Origin: Candidatus Opimibacter skivensis
Lineage (GTDB): Bacteria; Bacteroidota; Bacteroidia; Chitinophagales; Saprospiraceae
DNA: 64,000 nt
NCBI GenBank assembly: GCA_016722045.1
Contig: JADKGY010000001.1
Span: forward strand, 1,550,001-1,614,000
Direction: 5' to 3'
The translations under genes and the position numbers were made by a program. Positions 35,097 to 45,239 of the stretch are shown one piece after another. Numbering within the stretch: position 1 is the stretch's first letter; each line of letters starts with the position of its first letter. The notes beneath the pieces are model-generated. The model was given only the letters and a program-made list of their open reading frames with translations. It ran no database searches and was not told the origin of the DNA.

Positions 35097-36314
35097 ATGG
35101 ATTCATTAACACACTTAGTACTTGGAGCGGCTATCGGTGAAGTCGTACTCGGAAAGAAGATTGGCAACAGGGCGCTTATCTGGTGCGCTATCGGAGAGAC
35201 CATTCCCGATTTTGATGTGATCGGCAATTTGTTTATGAGCCCTACAGGGGCTCTTGGCTTTCACAGAGGCTTCACGCATTCCATCATGTTTGCTTTGATC
35301 GCGCCTTTGATTTTTGGAGGCCTGGTCTATCAATTGTATCATACAGAAGGACATAAAAAGAACATCTGGAAATACCTGATTTCAGCCTTGAATTTTCTTT
35401 TATTGTTCAGTCTGATCGTTGGGGCAAACTATCTGTTCAAAGCGGATCATCATCCCCGATGGTGGCTTCTGATGGTTTCGGTGGGTTTTGGTATTTACCT
35501 TACCTGGCGATTGTATAAATTCTATCTGACAAAGAATCTGGAAACACCAAAGACTACGTATGGCCAATGGTATCTTTTATTTTTTCTTGCTTTTTCGACA
35601 CACATTCTTATTGATTCCTGCACGACATATGGTACCCAATTGTTTCTTCCTTTTTCGAACTATCGGGTGGCCTTCAACAATATCGCTGTAGCGGATCTTT
35701 TTTATACGATTCCATTTTTAATATGTGCTATTATTTTCCCTTTTTTTAAGAGAGGATCAAAACCAAGGGCATTTTTCAATTGGTTGGGTATTGGGATCAG
35801 TTGTGCATACATGCTTTTTACCATCATCAATAAGGTGCATATGGACAATGTATTTGAAAAGGCATTGGCGCATCGTGGTATTGAAGTGACTCGTTGCAAA
35901 GCGACACCCACTATACTCAATAATTTTCTTTGGAATTTTGTAGCTGAAGGCACTGACAAATATTATGTAGGCCTGTATTCCAATTTTGATACAGATCCAA
36001 ATGTTCACTATCTGAATGAATTGCCAAAAAATGATTCGATCAAGCAGACACTTTCTACATACAAAGAATACAAAACTATCCTTTGGTTTTCAGATGGTTT
36101 ACTCGCTGCATTTCCGGCTGATACGATGACTGTGCTGTCGGATCTGAGATATGGCGGCATGACGGATACCATCCGGGATTATCATGACATGATTTTTAAT
36201 TTTTATGTTCAGGAAAAAGACGGAGGACTTAAAGTGCTTACGGAAAGAACACCGTCAAACGAAAGCTTCGGCGAATTGCTGAAGAAATTCATTAAAAGGG
36301 TTGAAGGATATTAA
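35097..36314 (+). CDS. YdjM/DUF457-type membrane-bound metal-dependent hydrolase
   Basis: This 405-residue membrane protein has the family's ligand pattern: MDSLTHLVLG (H6), ETIPDFDVIG (D38, D40) and GFHRGFTHS (H56, H61). About six membrane segments follow up to ~residue 245, and then a soluble C-terminal part of ~150 residues. E. coli YdjM is an SOS-induced inner-membrane relative. I start at the ATG at 35097 because the frame's TTG at 35088 overlaps the -7 element. The biochemical substrate of the family is not established. The gene stands alone, followed by a word-repeat array. Confidence 0.85.
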   Translation: MDSLTHLVLGAAIGEVVLGKKIGNRALIWCAIGETIPDFDVIGNLFMSPTGALGFHRGFTHSIMFALIAPLIFGGLVYQLYHTEGHKKNIWKYLISALNFLLLFSLIVGANYLFKADHHPRWWLLMVSVGFGIYLTWRLYKFYLTKNLETPKTTYGQWYLLFFLAFSTHILIDSCTTYGTQLFLPFSNYRVAFNNIAVADLFYTIPFLICAIIFPFFKRGSKPRAFFNWLGIGISCAYMLFTIINKVHMDNVFEKALAHRGIEVTRCKATPTILNNFLWNFVAEGTDKYYVGLYSNFDTDPNVHYLNELPKNDSIKQTLSTYKEYKTILWFSDGLLAAFPADTMTVLSDLRYGGMTDTIRDYHDMIFNFYVQEKDGGLKVLTERTPSNESFGELLKKFIKRVEGY

Positions 36315-36455
36315 AGGAATAACGAATAACGAGTGACGAATAACGAGTGACGAATAACGAGTGATGAATAACGAGTGACGAATAACGAGTGACGAATAAC
36401 GAATAACGAGTGAGGAATAACGAATAACGAGTGAGGAGTGACGAATAACGAGTTG
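36312..36455. repeat. AACGAATAACGAGTGACG word-repeat array
   Basis: About ten copies of 14-15-base words ACGAATAACGAGTG(A) begin at the ydjM-like stop codon. These are the same words as in the inverted repeat at 1247-1414. Confidence 0.85.
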
Positions 36456-36538
36456 TGAGCAATAATATTTGGTAATTTTTTACTTAAGAAAAATAAGATT
36501 ATAATAGGTGTGAATTAATGACAAATTAATTTGCGTTA

Positions 36539-36589
36539 ATACTTCGATTTGCCGTACACAACCTCGTGTCACAGCTCAGCAACACAGGG
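36539..36589 (+). repeat. Dispersed CTTCGAxxTGC element, copy 3
   Basis: ACTTCGATTTGCCGTACACA then CCTCGTGTCACAGCTCAGCA follows the layout of the copies at 25911 and 34279, with more substitutions. Confidence 0.45.
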
Positions 36590-36677
36590 AAATTTGCGGC
36601 AAAAAACTAATGTTGATCTGACACCATTAGGAATGAACAAGCTAAAAAGTCGTTCCTTTGTTGCATTGAACTCCACG

Positions 36678-37586
36678 ATGACATCTAACAAAAAAGCATA
36701 TCTCGCCCTATTAGTGGTTTGTTTTGTCTGGGGCGTGTCCTGGGTAGGAACAAAAGAGGCGGTGAAGTACATGCCCCCCATTCAGATGGTGGGCGTGCGA
36801 CAGATCATCGCAGGGTTATGCTACGTTTTGTTTTTTGTTTTTAAAGGAGCCGCACTGCCGAAGAAAAAAGAATGGTATCCGATCCTGCTGTTGTCTCTTC
36901 TCAATTTCATGATCAGCAATGGATTAGCGACCTGGGGTGTTAAACTGACTACTGCCGGCGTAAGCGCTATTCTGGGTGCGATATTTCCGCTATGGCTTGT
37001 GTTGATCCTGACTATAAAAGGTGGCAATAAAATTCCATTGTTAGCGTGGGCAGGGATCGTGATCGGCTTTGGAGGTGTATGCATCATATTCTATGACCAT
37101 CTTAAAGAATTATTTGATCCTGATTTTCAGTTTGGTGTACTGCTTGGTTTATTAGCTGCCTTGGCGTGGGCATTCGGGACGTTTTACACAAAAGAATATG
37201 CAAGCGATTTTGATCCGTATCAGAGTATTGGATGGCAGATGTTAATCTCAGGAATCACCCTCAATATTATCGCAAAACTAACCGGTAATGTCATTCCTAT
37301 TGCAGATGTCAAATTATATACATGGGCTGCAATTGGATTTCTGGTGGTCGTCAGTTCTATCATTGCTTTTATCGCCTATCTCTATGCATTGCAACGTCTC
37401 CCGACAGGTCTCGTTTCCACATATGCCTATATCAATCCCATTATCGCTGTCATCTCCGGCAGTCTGTTTATCAGGGAACGAATAACCTTACTTTTAATCA
37501 TTGGTGCCATTGTTACACTCACAGGTGTCTATATCGTAAATACTGCGTTGAGAAGACATCGGGAAAAGATGACGAATACAACCTAA
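36678..37586 (+). CDS. EamA/DMT-family transporter
   Basis: This 302-residue inner-membrane protein has ten hydrophobic segments in two EamA halves. The first half has VCFVWGVSWVGTKEAVKYMPP, GVRQIIAGLCY and NGLATWGVKLTTAGVSAILG. The second has LGLLAALAWAFGTFYTKEYA and LQRLPTGLVSTYAYINPIIA. Members export amino acids, nucleosides or metabolites; the substrate is not predictable. I use the ATG at 36678. The longer frame from 36549 (and an ATG at 36633) would add a polar leader encoded partly by a dispersed element. Confidence 0.9.
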   Translation: MTSNKKAYLALLVVCFVWGVSWVGTKEAVKYMPPIQMVGVRQIIAGLCYVLFFVFKGAALPKKKEWYPILLLSLLNFMISNGLATWGVKLTTAGVSAILGAIFPLWLVLILTIKGGNKIPLLAWAGIVIGFGGVCIIFYDHLKELFDPDFQFGVLLGLLAALAWAFGTFYTKEYASDFDPYQSIGWQMLISGITLNIIAKLTGNVIPIADVKLYTWAAIGFLVVVSSIIAFIAYLYALQRLPTGLVSTYAYINPIIAVISGSLFIRERITLLLIIGAIVTLTGVYIVNTALRRHREKMTNTT

Positions 37587-37804
37587 GTTTTAATGCCTTT
37601 TATGGCTTAAATTAGTAACTTGGCAAAACAATACAATACCCTTACCTCACTCCCTCCATTGTTAACATGTCAGAATCCCTCTTTTTGAAAAAGAAAATAT
37701 TGATCTGATAAAGAATATTATCATTTGCAACATTATTTTTTATCACATGTATTTTGTGATTCATGAAGTCATGCTCTATTTTAGTATTTAATAATAAGGC
37801 ATAT

Positions 37805-40003
37805 ATGAGAAAAATATTTTTGTTCACCATGTTAAGTTGCTTTTCCCCCTGGTTGAGTTCAGCTCAAACACAACCTGGTCATACAACTTCAAAAGGTGCG
37901 TCAGGGAAGTTGAAGATCTCCTCGTCATTAATGGTCACTGCTACCGGAGTAAATGGAACATCATTTTGCGCACCCAACGGATCTGCCACAGCAAATGTTA
38001 CCGGTGGGACATCACCTTATTATTATTTATGGAATACGGGTAGTACTGAAGCCATCATCACTAATCTTGACGCGGGAACATACAGAGTAACTGTCACAGA
38101 TGCAAGTTCAACTTCTGTCACAGGTAGTGTGTCGATCACAAATGCATATCCAATCATTGTAAACGCCAGTGCGACCAATGAGACAGGCTTGAATGCACAT
38201 AATGGTACTGCAACCGCATTACCCACAGGCGGAATTGGTCCTTATAGTTTCGCATGGAGCAATGGTTCGGCTGCGTTTATGGTTGTCAATCTCGCTCCGG
38301 GTGTATACACAGTTACCATCACTGATGCTTCCGGATGTACTGCAACTGAAAATGTGATTGTAAATGCATTTGGTTGTCCTGTACTTTCCATCGGCGCTAA
38401 TCTTGTCAATCCTCCCTGTTATGGCGTCTGCAATGGATCCATTCAAATTCATGCCGTCGGTAATGGTACTCCACCTTATTCATACTTGTGGAGTAATGGA
38501 ACCATAGGACCCCTGCTTACAGACTTATGTCCGGGATATGTCTCCGCTTCTGTCATTGATGACAATGGATGTGGTGCAGCAGAAACTTTTCTCATCACAC
38601 AACCTTCTCAGGTATTTGCAGGTGCAATGTCCTCCGGTGAAACTGGTCCGGCTACAACTGATGGAAAAGCCTGGGCGATTCCATACGGTGGTACCGGGTC
38701 TTATACCTATCACTGGAATACGAGCAGCACTGACTCATTAATTACAGGCTTGATACCGGGCATGTATACAGTCACTGTATCAGATGCAAATGCATGCTCT
38801 GCAACACAAACCGTAACTGTCAATATGTTTGGCTGCACAACCGTAGATGGTAATAGTTTAGGGACCAGCTGTTTCGGAATTTGTGACGGAAGTATTACTG
38901 TTACCCTCAATAATCCATTGCCTCCTGTCATGTATCTGTGGGAAAACGGAAGTACCCTATCGCCTCGCACAGGGCTTTGTGCCGGCAGTTATAGTGTCAC
39001 GGCAACGGATGCTGCAGGCTGTTCAGCATCAGGGATTTTTTCTGTGACCCAACCATTTCCATTAAATGCAAATTCAGGTAACACTGATGAAACAGCAACG
39101 CATGCCAATACTGGAATAGCATGGTCAGCCCCGATCGGTGGAACGGCTCCATATTCTTATCTCTGGAGTAATGGAAGTGTAGATTCTTTGATCACCAATC
39201 TCTCGCCCGGCGCCTATTTTCTCACTGTCACAGATGCTAATGGATGCACAGATCAGGATTTTGCATTGATCAGCGCATTTCAATGTATTGGCTCGCACAC
39301 TTTTCTTTCTGTACAACCTACCTGCCATGCGAGCTGTGATGGAAATGCAAGTGCGATAATATCAGATACAACAGTTGCTATAAGTTATTTATGGAGTACC
39401 GGAGAAACTACCAGTTCAATCAGCAATCTGTGCGCGGGTGCGTATGGTCTGACCATTACCAATGAAGATTTAGGATGTATAGATGATAGTTTTACGTTTG
39501 AATTGCATCCGCCTGATTCTTTAGGATTAATTGTGGATCAGATAACGCATATCACGGATAGTACGACAGCCTCGGTATCAATACATGCACAAGGAGGAAC
39601 AAATCCATATTCTTATCACTGGACAGGCCCGGGCGGATTTACAAGTACTTCGAAGGATATCAATGTTATTTTGCCGGGCAATTATTTCATCGTGATTACC
39701 GATGCGCATGGATGTGTATTGATGGATACAATTGTCATAGAGGATAATTCTACGGTAGGTATACCTGAACCAAAACAATTTGAGATTGAAGTCTATCCGA
39801 ATCCGGCGAGGGACAGATTATTTATTAAAACATTCAATCCGAATTCTTACACATTACAGATTATTAATCCGGAGGGACGTATTATTTATGCATCCCGGGA
39901 TGAAAAAGAGATTGATTTGCAACATATTGGTGCGGGCATTTACATTCTCAAAATCTCTTCTGCAGAAAAATATTTTATTGAACCTCTGGTCATATTTCGA
40001 TAG
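37805..40003 (+). CDS. SprB-repeat surface protein with T9SS sorting domain (paralogue 1)
   Basis: This 732-residue secreted protein has a signal peptide (LFTMLSCFSPWLSSAQ). It has about seven SprB-type repeats of the form PYxYLWSNGxxxxLITNLxPGxY followed by TVTDANGC, separated by conserved Cys-containing linkers. The end (VYPNPARDRLFIKTF ... GAGIYILKISSAEKYF) is a type A T9SS sorting domain. SprB-like proteins are surface adhesins, some used in gliding. It is a close paralogue of the next gene and shares module order and linker sequences (VNAFGCPxL, FGCTTVDG). A strong hairpin terminator follows. Confidence 0.9.
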   Translation: MRKIFLFTMLSCFSPWLSSAQTQPGHTTSKGASGKLKISSSLMVTATGVNGTSFCAPNGSATANVTGGTSPYYYLWNTGSTEAIITNLDAGTYRVTVTDASSTSVTGSVSITNAYPIIVNASATNETGLNAHNGTATALPTGGIGPYSFAWSNGSAAFMVVNLAPGVYTVTITDASGCTATENVIVNAFGCPVLSIGANLVNPPCYGVCNGSIQIHAVGNGTPPYSYLWSNGTIGPLLTDLCPGYVSASVIDDNGCGAAETFLITQPSQVFAGAMSSGETGPATTDGKAWAIPYGGTGSYTYHWNTSSTDSLITGLIPGMYTVTVSDANACSATQTVTVNMFGCTTVDGNSLGTSCFGICDGSITVTLNNPLPPVMYLWENGSTLSPRTGLCAGSYSVTATDAAGCSASGIFSVTQPFPLNANSGNTDETATHANTGIAWSAPIGGTAPYSYLWSNGSVDSLITNLSPGAYFLTVTDANGCTDQDFALISAFQCIGSHTFLSVQPTCHASCDGNASAIISDTTVAISYLWSTGETTSSISNLCAGAYGLTITNEDLGCIDDSFTFELHPPDSLGLIVDQITHITDSTTASVSIHAQGGTNPYSYHWTGPGGFTSTSKDINVILPGNYFIVITDAHGCVLMDTIVIEDNSTVGIPEPKQFEIEVYPNPARDRLFIKTFNPNSYTLQIINPEGRIIYASRDEKEIDLQHIGAGIYILKISSAEKYFIEPLVIFR

Positions 40004-40023
40004 GACCTGGCTTCAAAAAGAAA

Positions 40024-40054
40024 ATCTGGTGGCACCACCCTTGTGCCACCAGAT
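40024..40054 (+). terminator. Hairpin after SprB paralogue 1
   Basis: A perfect 12-bp stem ATCTGGTGGCAC / GTGCCACCAGAT around 7 bases lies 21 bases after the stop. A T-tract is lacking. Downstream to 40482 there is no gene; a weaker TCTCCAA/TTGGAGA hairpin lies near 40110 and CCCTTTAGCC / GGCTTAAAGGG are inverted at 40100-40195. Confidence 0.65.
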
Positions 40055-40482
40055 ATAAGTACAATTCAAAGTCTCACCTCTGTATTGTTATTGCAGGCCC
40101 TTTAGCCAATACTAAATCTCCAACCTTTTTGGAGACTTTTGATGACCACTCTCTTGATTCCATACTCATCCGGCTCATTTTACGGCTTAAAGGGCATATT
40201 TGTAAAACCAACCGGAACAGGGAAGTACATCAGACGAGCATAATGTTTGTTTAAAATTCATTTCGCATACTATTAGTACACGTCTTTTATAGTAATTTCC
40301 ATCCATCAGGCAATCAATTCTTGCGCCTATTGCTGTTACTGCCTGGGGCGTCATGGCCTAAATATATTTTAAATTCCAAGGTAAATAATGCGATTATGAC
40401 GTACAGATTACACGCTGTTGATCAATATTTGACGTTTTTGTACTGGGGATCTTATTAAAATAATATTTACGCTTAAAATAAC

Positions 40483-43341
40483 ATGAATATGAAACGGATA
40501 CTAACCTTTACAATTTTTACATGTTTCTGTCTTTCGCTTGCTACCGGGCAATCATTATCAAGGAAGGAAAATAAAATATTCAATAAAGCTCATGGCACTT
40601 CAAGATCCGTGTTTACGATCAACTACATATTGACAACATTCACTGAACCCTACACTGATCTGACCGGTGCCACTTCTCTTAATAATGGTGAAGTATGGGA
40701 TGATCCTTCTTATGGATTTGCCTTGCCATTTCCGTTTCAAATGAATGGCAACAATGTTACATCCCTTCAATTTTTCGGATCCGGCTCTGAGTTATATTCT
40801 CCCACCAATGATCCTGATATCGGTACTTATCTTTTGCCTTTTGAAACGGATCTTATCGACAGAGGCGCGATCAGTGGAGTTTCGATGTCTCCGATCAGTT
40901 ATAAAGTGTCCGGAGTCACAGGCAGCCGAATATTGAAAGTTGAATTTAAAAACGCCGGATCATATTACGAACTGGAAGACCTTGGCACATTGGATATGTA
41001 CATCAATTTTCAATTGTGGATTTATGAAGGCAACAATAGGATTGAATTTCATTTTGGAGGAAGCAGCATCACTGATCCGGTCGAATTCTATGGAGGAGAT
41101 CCTGGAGCTATTTCAGGCATAGCTGATTACAATTCAGCAGATGATGTAATTATTAATCCACATTTTATTAAAGGTCCTGCAGCAAAACCCACATTGTCGA
41201 CTGATCCACTTACTCTTACGGGTACACCTCCTAATGGAATTGTATACCGGTTGTCGCTTCCGGAACCATTAGTGGTCAGTGTATCAGGTGAAGACGCCAC
41301 ATCATATTGCTCACCAAATGGAACCGCTACTGCTGATGTATCTGGTGGAACAGTACCATACACGTATCATTGGAACAATGGAGCCACAACATCAACGATT
41401 ACAAATTTAAATGGAGGAATGTATGCCGTGACAGTGACTGATGCAAATGCGATGACAGGAACAGGAAGCACCACTATCACGATTCCAAATCCTATTGAAG
41501 TAAATGCAAGCTCAACAAATGAAACTGCCGTCAATGCAAATGATGGAACAGCTATAGCTATTCCGACTGATGGATTACCTCCCTTTGGTTGGGATTGGAG
41601 CAATGGCTCTGCAGGTTTTCAGATTGTTGGTCTTGCTCCGGGTATTTATACAGTGACCATTACAGATGATGCGGGATGTACAGCTTCGCAAAGTGTTGTA
41701 GTCAATGCTTTTGGTTGCCCTCCGCTTGAGATTATTTCATCCGTGCTTGATGTTAGTTGCAACGGTCTTTGTGATGGAGCTATTCAAATCGTTAATGTAG
41801 ATCAGGGCGTCGGTCCTTTCACATATATGTGGAGCGGTGGGATTACCAGTTCTTTTATCAATAATCTGTGTGTTGGGGATTATGAAGTCATTGTCACAGA
41901 TATAAATGGATGTATTGTAAATGCAACATATCATATTACACAGCCACCTCTGCTCACAGTGACAACAGGCTCGACTACAGAAACTGGTCCTGGTGCTGGA
42001 GATGGCACTGCGTGGGCTATACCCTCCGGGGGTACTTCTCCATATTCATACGCATGGAGCAATGGAGGTATTGATTCGCTGATCACAGGACTTGTACCAG
42101 GTACGTATTCAGTCACAGTGACCGATGGCAATATGTGTTCAGCCACAAATGTCATCGTAGTAAATATGTTTACTTGTACCACAGTTGAAGGCGTCATTTT
42201 CAATAACTCATGTTTCGAAAGTTGTGATGGCAGTATTTCAGTCACACTGAACAACGCGGTTCTACCTGTAACATTTTTATGGGAAGATGGTAGTACGCAA
42301 TCTTCTCTGACTGAACTTTGCGCGGGTACTTATGGAGTTACGGCTACCGATGCTACAGGTTGCTCAGCATCAGGAAATTTTCTTGTCACTCAGCCCGGAG
42401 AAATTTTTCCAAACGCCTCAAGTACTGATGAAACAGCCCAGAGCGCAAATGATGGGACAGCGTGGGCGACACCTTTTGGGGGACTGCCTCCATATTCCTA
42501 TCTGTGGAACAATGGAAGTATCGATTCGCTGATCACTGATCTCGCACCAGATCTGTATTCTGTTGTAGTGACAGATGCACTTGGTTGTTCCGAGACAGAA
42601 TTCGTAAACGTAAATGTATTTTCATGTTTTGAATTTATCGATACTGAGTTTAAACCAATTACTTGTTTCGGAGATTGTGATAGCCATCTGACTGTTATCC
42701 CTATTGGTGGTACCGGGCCATATACCTATGCATGGAGCACCGGTGATACAACAGAAATGATCACTAATCTTTGCGGAGATAGCACATATACCGTAATAGT
42801 TACTGATATAGGCCGCGGTTGTTTTGAGACTGCACCGTTCTGGATATTTTCGCCCGAACCTCTAACGATTACAATTGAATCAGTGGTAGATATTACACCT
42901 ACGACCAAATCATCTGTCTCTGTCACTATCAATGGTGGAACCCAACCCTATCTGTATGCATGGTCCGGGCCCAATGGTTTTGCCTCAACTACAGAAGATT
43001 TGTTTGATATTCCGGTTGGATACTATAATATACTTGTCACTGATGCACATGGATGTACAACGTCTATTGATTCCATTGAAATAAAAGAATCAGTTGGAAT
43101 TTCTAATCCTGATCAATTGGATGTGCGGGTATATCCAAACCCTGCAAGAGAGAAAGTGTATGTCGAAATGGATAAAATTTCAAACTTTCAAATTCAATTG
43201 TACAGTTCTGATGGTCGTATTGTCAAGACATGGAGAGATGTAAGCACGCTTGATGTCAGCGATATTGCTGCAGGAATATATGCGATCAAAGTTACTTCAG
43301 GTGAGAAGTATTATATCCAGAGGCTGGTGATCGAAAAGTAG
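40483..43341 (+). CDS. SprB-repeat surface protein with T9SS sorting domain (paralogue 2)
   Basis: This 952-residue secreted protein has a signal peptide (ILTFTIFTCFCLSLATGQ; the ATG at 40483 or 40489). Unlike paralogue 1 it has an extra N-terminal domain of ~230 residues (PYTDLTGATSLNNGEVWDD, YGFALPFPFQMNG, IYEGNNRIEFHFGG), resembling the jelly-roll-like heads of other Bacteroidota surface proteins. About seven SprB repeats follow (PYTYHWNNGATTSTI, PYSYAWSNGGIDSLI) and a type A sorting domain (RVYPNPAREKVYVEM ... AAGIYAIKVTSGEKYY). The shared linkers show it arose by tandem duplication with paralogue 1. Possibly preceded by TTG-N20-TAATATTT. Confidence 0.9.
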   Translation: MNMKRILTFTIFTCFCLSLATGQSLSRKENKIFNKAHGTSRSVFTINYILTTFTEPYTDLTGATSLNNGEVWDDPSYGFALPFPFQMNGNNVTSLQFFGSGSELYSPTNDPDIGTYLLPFETDLIDRGAISGVSMSPISYKVSGVTGSRILKVEFKNAGSYYELEDLGTLDMYINFQLWIYEGNNRIEFHFGGSSITDPVEFYGGDPGAISGIADYNSADDVIINPHFIKGPAAKPTLSTDPLTLTGTPPNGIVYRLSLPEPLVVSVSGEDATSYCSPNGTATADVSGGTVPYTYHWNNGATTSTITNLNGGMYAVTVTDANAMTGTGSTTITIPNPIEVNASSTNETAVNANDGTAIAIPTDGLPPFGWDWSNGSAGFQIVGLAPGIYTVTITDDAGCTASQSVVVNAFGCPPLEIISSVLDVSCNGLCDGAIQIVNVDQGVGPFTYMWSGGITSSFINNLCVGDYEVIVTDINGCIVNATYHITQPPLLTVTTGSTTETGPGAGDGTAWAIPSGGTSPYSYAWSNGGIDSLITGLVPGTYSVTVTDGNMCSATNVIVVNMFTCTTVEGVIFNNSCFESCDGSISVTLNNAVLPVTFLWEDGSTQSSLTELCAGTYGVTATDATGCSASGNFLVTQPGEIFPNASSTDETAQSANDGTAWATPFGGLPPYSYLWNNGSIDSLITDLAPDLYSVVVTDALGCSETEFVNVNVFSCFEFIDTEFKPITCFGDCDSHLTVIPIGGTGPYTYAWSTGDTTEMITNLCGDSTYTVIVTDIGRGCFETAPFWIFSPEPLTITIESVVDITPTTKSSVSVTINGGTQPYLYAWSGPNGFASTTEDLFDIPVGYYNILVTDAHGCTTSIDSIEIKESVGISNPDQLDVRVYPNPAREKVYVEMDKISNFQIQLYSSDGRIVKTWRDVSTLDVSDIAAGIYAIKVTSGEKYYIQRLVIEK

Positions 43342-43428
43342 TATGCAAGGATAAAAACCGCATATCTTTTGCACCGGAAAGTGAATGTGCATAACTATCC
43401 AGAGACTCTCATAATCAACGGCTTAGGA

Positions 43429-43478
43429 CAGTGTGGCACACCTAGGTGTGGCACACTTAAGTGTGGCACACTGTTTTT
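43429..43478. repeat. Triple GTGTGGCACAC palindromic repeat, terminator-like
   Basis: Three copies of AGTGTGGCACAC are linked by palindromes CACACCTAGGTGTG and CACACTTAAGTGTG, and end in CTGTTTTTG. It lies ~90 bases after SprB paralogue 2 and may terminate its transcription. Confidence 0.6.
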
Positions 43479-43562
43479 GACGAAGTTCGTGTACCACATT
43501 TTATCCGTTTACGAAACGGCTAAGTCCGCAGGGTGGCTTATTTTTACAAAAATCTTCACGGT

Positions 43563-43961
43563 ATGTCTGTCATAAAACTTCCAATCCTGTTCGTGGGCTC
43601 TAAAGGAGAAGTCCGCCTATATTCACTCTTTGACAGTGGGGCAAATCTCTCCTGTATCAATCCTGATTTCCTTGAAAAGCTTGAGGTCCCCGTTAAATTA
43701 GGCAGAAAACGAAGTATCGCTACTGCTGCTGAAGGCCATTTCATCGAAATAAGTGAAAGAGTTTCTTTGGATTTCTACCTTGAAGATGTGCTTCTCTCCG
43801 ATGAATTTCTGGTTGTGCCCGGGTTAAGCGAAGAAGCCATCATTGGAGCTGCTACCTTACAGAAGTGGCGTATCAAATTAGACTTCGAACATGATACTGT
43901 TCATGTAGATCCGAAAGTGGCAAAAATGCAGTTGAAGAGATCTCAGGAAATGAGTCACTAA
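43563..43961 (+). CDS. Retropepsin-like aspartic protease domain protein
   Basis: This 132-residue soluble protein has YSLFDSGANLSCINPDFLEKL near residue 20. DSGA is the retroviral-type aspartic protease motif (D-S/T-G-A). A second strand pattern is LSDEFLVVPGLSEEAIIGAATLQKW, a flap/ILG-like segment. A single lobe of this size should work as a homodimer. I chose the ATG at 43563 because the frame upstream (from 43533) crosses non-coding DNA. Substrate and role unknown; similar small proteins occur in toxin-antitoxin-like or mobile contexts. Confidence 0.75.
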   Translation: MSVIKLPILFVGSKGEVRLYSLFDSGANLSCINPDFLEKLEVPVKLGRKRSIATAAEGHFIEISERVSLDFYLEDVLLSDEFLVVPGLSEEAIIGAATLQKWRIKLDFEHDTVHVDPKVAKMQLKRSQEMSH

Positions 43962-44027
43962 CAGTCCAATAAAATTGATTCTACTTTTTATTTGATTTAG
44001 AATCTTCGCTGTGATTCTAAAATATTT

Positions 44028-45182
44028 TTAGAAGTGCCCTTTAGGGGATTTAGGGGCAAAAACAGCAGCTCTCTTCGTTGCCTCCTCTGCCATCCTGAGC
44101 GACTCCACAGCATTCGTATCATCGATCTTCCGCACTTGTGAAGGATCTTTAATCCAATTCAATTGATCCTCTAACATCGAAGTGACTAATTGCTCATATC
44201 GAAACATTTTATCAGCGATATCACCCGACTCCATTGTGATGAGAGAATCAAAATCTATATCGCGAAATTTTCCTCTTACTTTTTTATGCGTTGAGTCATC
44301 TGAATGAACTTCAATCTTACAACCTGGGAACAGAGATTTTAACTTTTCGACTTGCTGCACTTTCAATAATCCATGAAGCCTGATCTTTACAGGAATCCAC
44401 TCGTATAAAGTAATGTCTCCCCGATCAAATTGCAATCTCAATTCCTGTCTGTCCAGAAGTTTTGGCTGATTAAATCCATGATAAAAATTGACAGGACCAT
44501 CTTGGTAAAGTACATCAGCCTGTACACGATCAATGATTTTCTCTTCTACACCAGGTCGCTGAATTTCAAAAGAACTGATAAGTTCTCCTTCACCTAACCA
44601 TCCGCTGAACATGTCAAAGAAATGCACCCCATGCTCAATGAATATTCCGCCACTTTTTTCTTCATCCCAAAACCAATGCTCCGGAATCAGCTTTTCATCA
44701 CTTGCATAATTTTCAAAAAATCCATGTACAAAATCACCGAGCCATTTTTCATCAATGATCGTTTTGACAATAGCATACAAAGGATTATATCGCTGCATAA
44801 GATTAACCACATACAAAAGATTATTTTCTTTTGCATATGCCGCCAGTGTTTCTGCTTCTATGGTTCGCAGTGCCGCAGGTTTTTCACAGATCACATGTTT
44901 TCCGGCGCGAAAAGCCATTTCAGATTGTCTGAAATGCAGATATGGCGGAGTAGCAATATAGACCAGGTCTATGCTATCGTCTGTCAATAAATCTGTGATG
45001 TTATTATGAAATTTAGCATTCACCGCAACAGCCATTTTTCGGCCGGATGCTTCATTGATGTCGGTCACACCCACGATATGGATACCGTTAATTTTCAGGA
45101 ACGCTTTTGCTGCAAATTCTGCGAATTCACCAGCACCAACAATACCAATGTTGAATTTTAGATGGTTGCTGAGCTGTCGCAC
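44028..45182 (-). CDS. Gfo/Idh/MocA-family oxidoreductase
   Basis: This 384-residue protein has an N-terminal Rossmann fold with NIGIVGAGEFAEFAAKAF (11-28), DLVYIATPPYLH, and the catalytic-region motif ICEKPAAL (98-105; Lys101 in EKP). VVNLMQRYNPLY and EHWFWDEEKSGGIFIEHGVH follow, the latter holding the family's catalytic His near residue 182. It should oxidise or reduce a sugar or sugar-like substrate with NAD(P). No sugar-pathway neighbours are present, so the substrate is open. Its upstream end borders the dispersed element at 45240. Confidence 0.88.
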   Translation of the reverse strand: MRQLSNHLKFNIGIVGAGEFAEFAAKAFLKINGIHIVGVTDINEASGRKMAVAVNAKFHNNITDLLTDDSIDLVYIATPPYLHFRQSEMAFRAGKHVICEKPAALRTIEAETLAAYAKENNLLYVVNLMQRYNPLYAIVKTIIDEKWLGDFVHGFFENYASDEKLIPEHWFWDEEKSGGIFIEHGVHFFDMFSGWLGEGELISSFEIQRPGVEEKIIDRVQADVLYQDGPVNFYHGFNQPKLLDRQELRLQFDRGDITLYEWIPVKIRLHGLLKVQQVEKLKSLFPGCKIEVHSDDSTHKKVRGKFRDIDFDSLITMESGDIADKMFRYEQLVTSMLEDQLNWIKDPSQVRKIDDTNAVESLRMAEEATKRAAVFAPKSPKGHF

Positions 45183-45239
45183 ATGGTTGATTTTAGCAAG
45201 TCGAAGTATTCGATTTTGGATTTTGGACTTTAAAGTGCC

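Noticed and set aside
36549..36677. Longer start for the EamA transporter
   Set aside because: The added residues come from a dispersed element and precede a good start at 36678.
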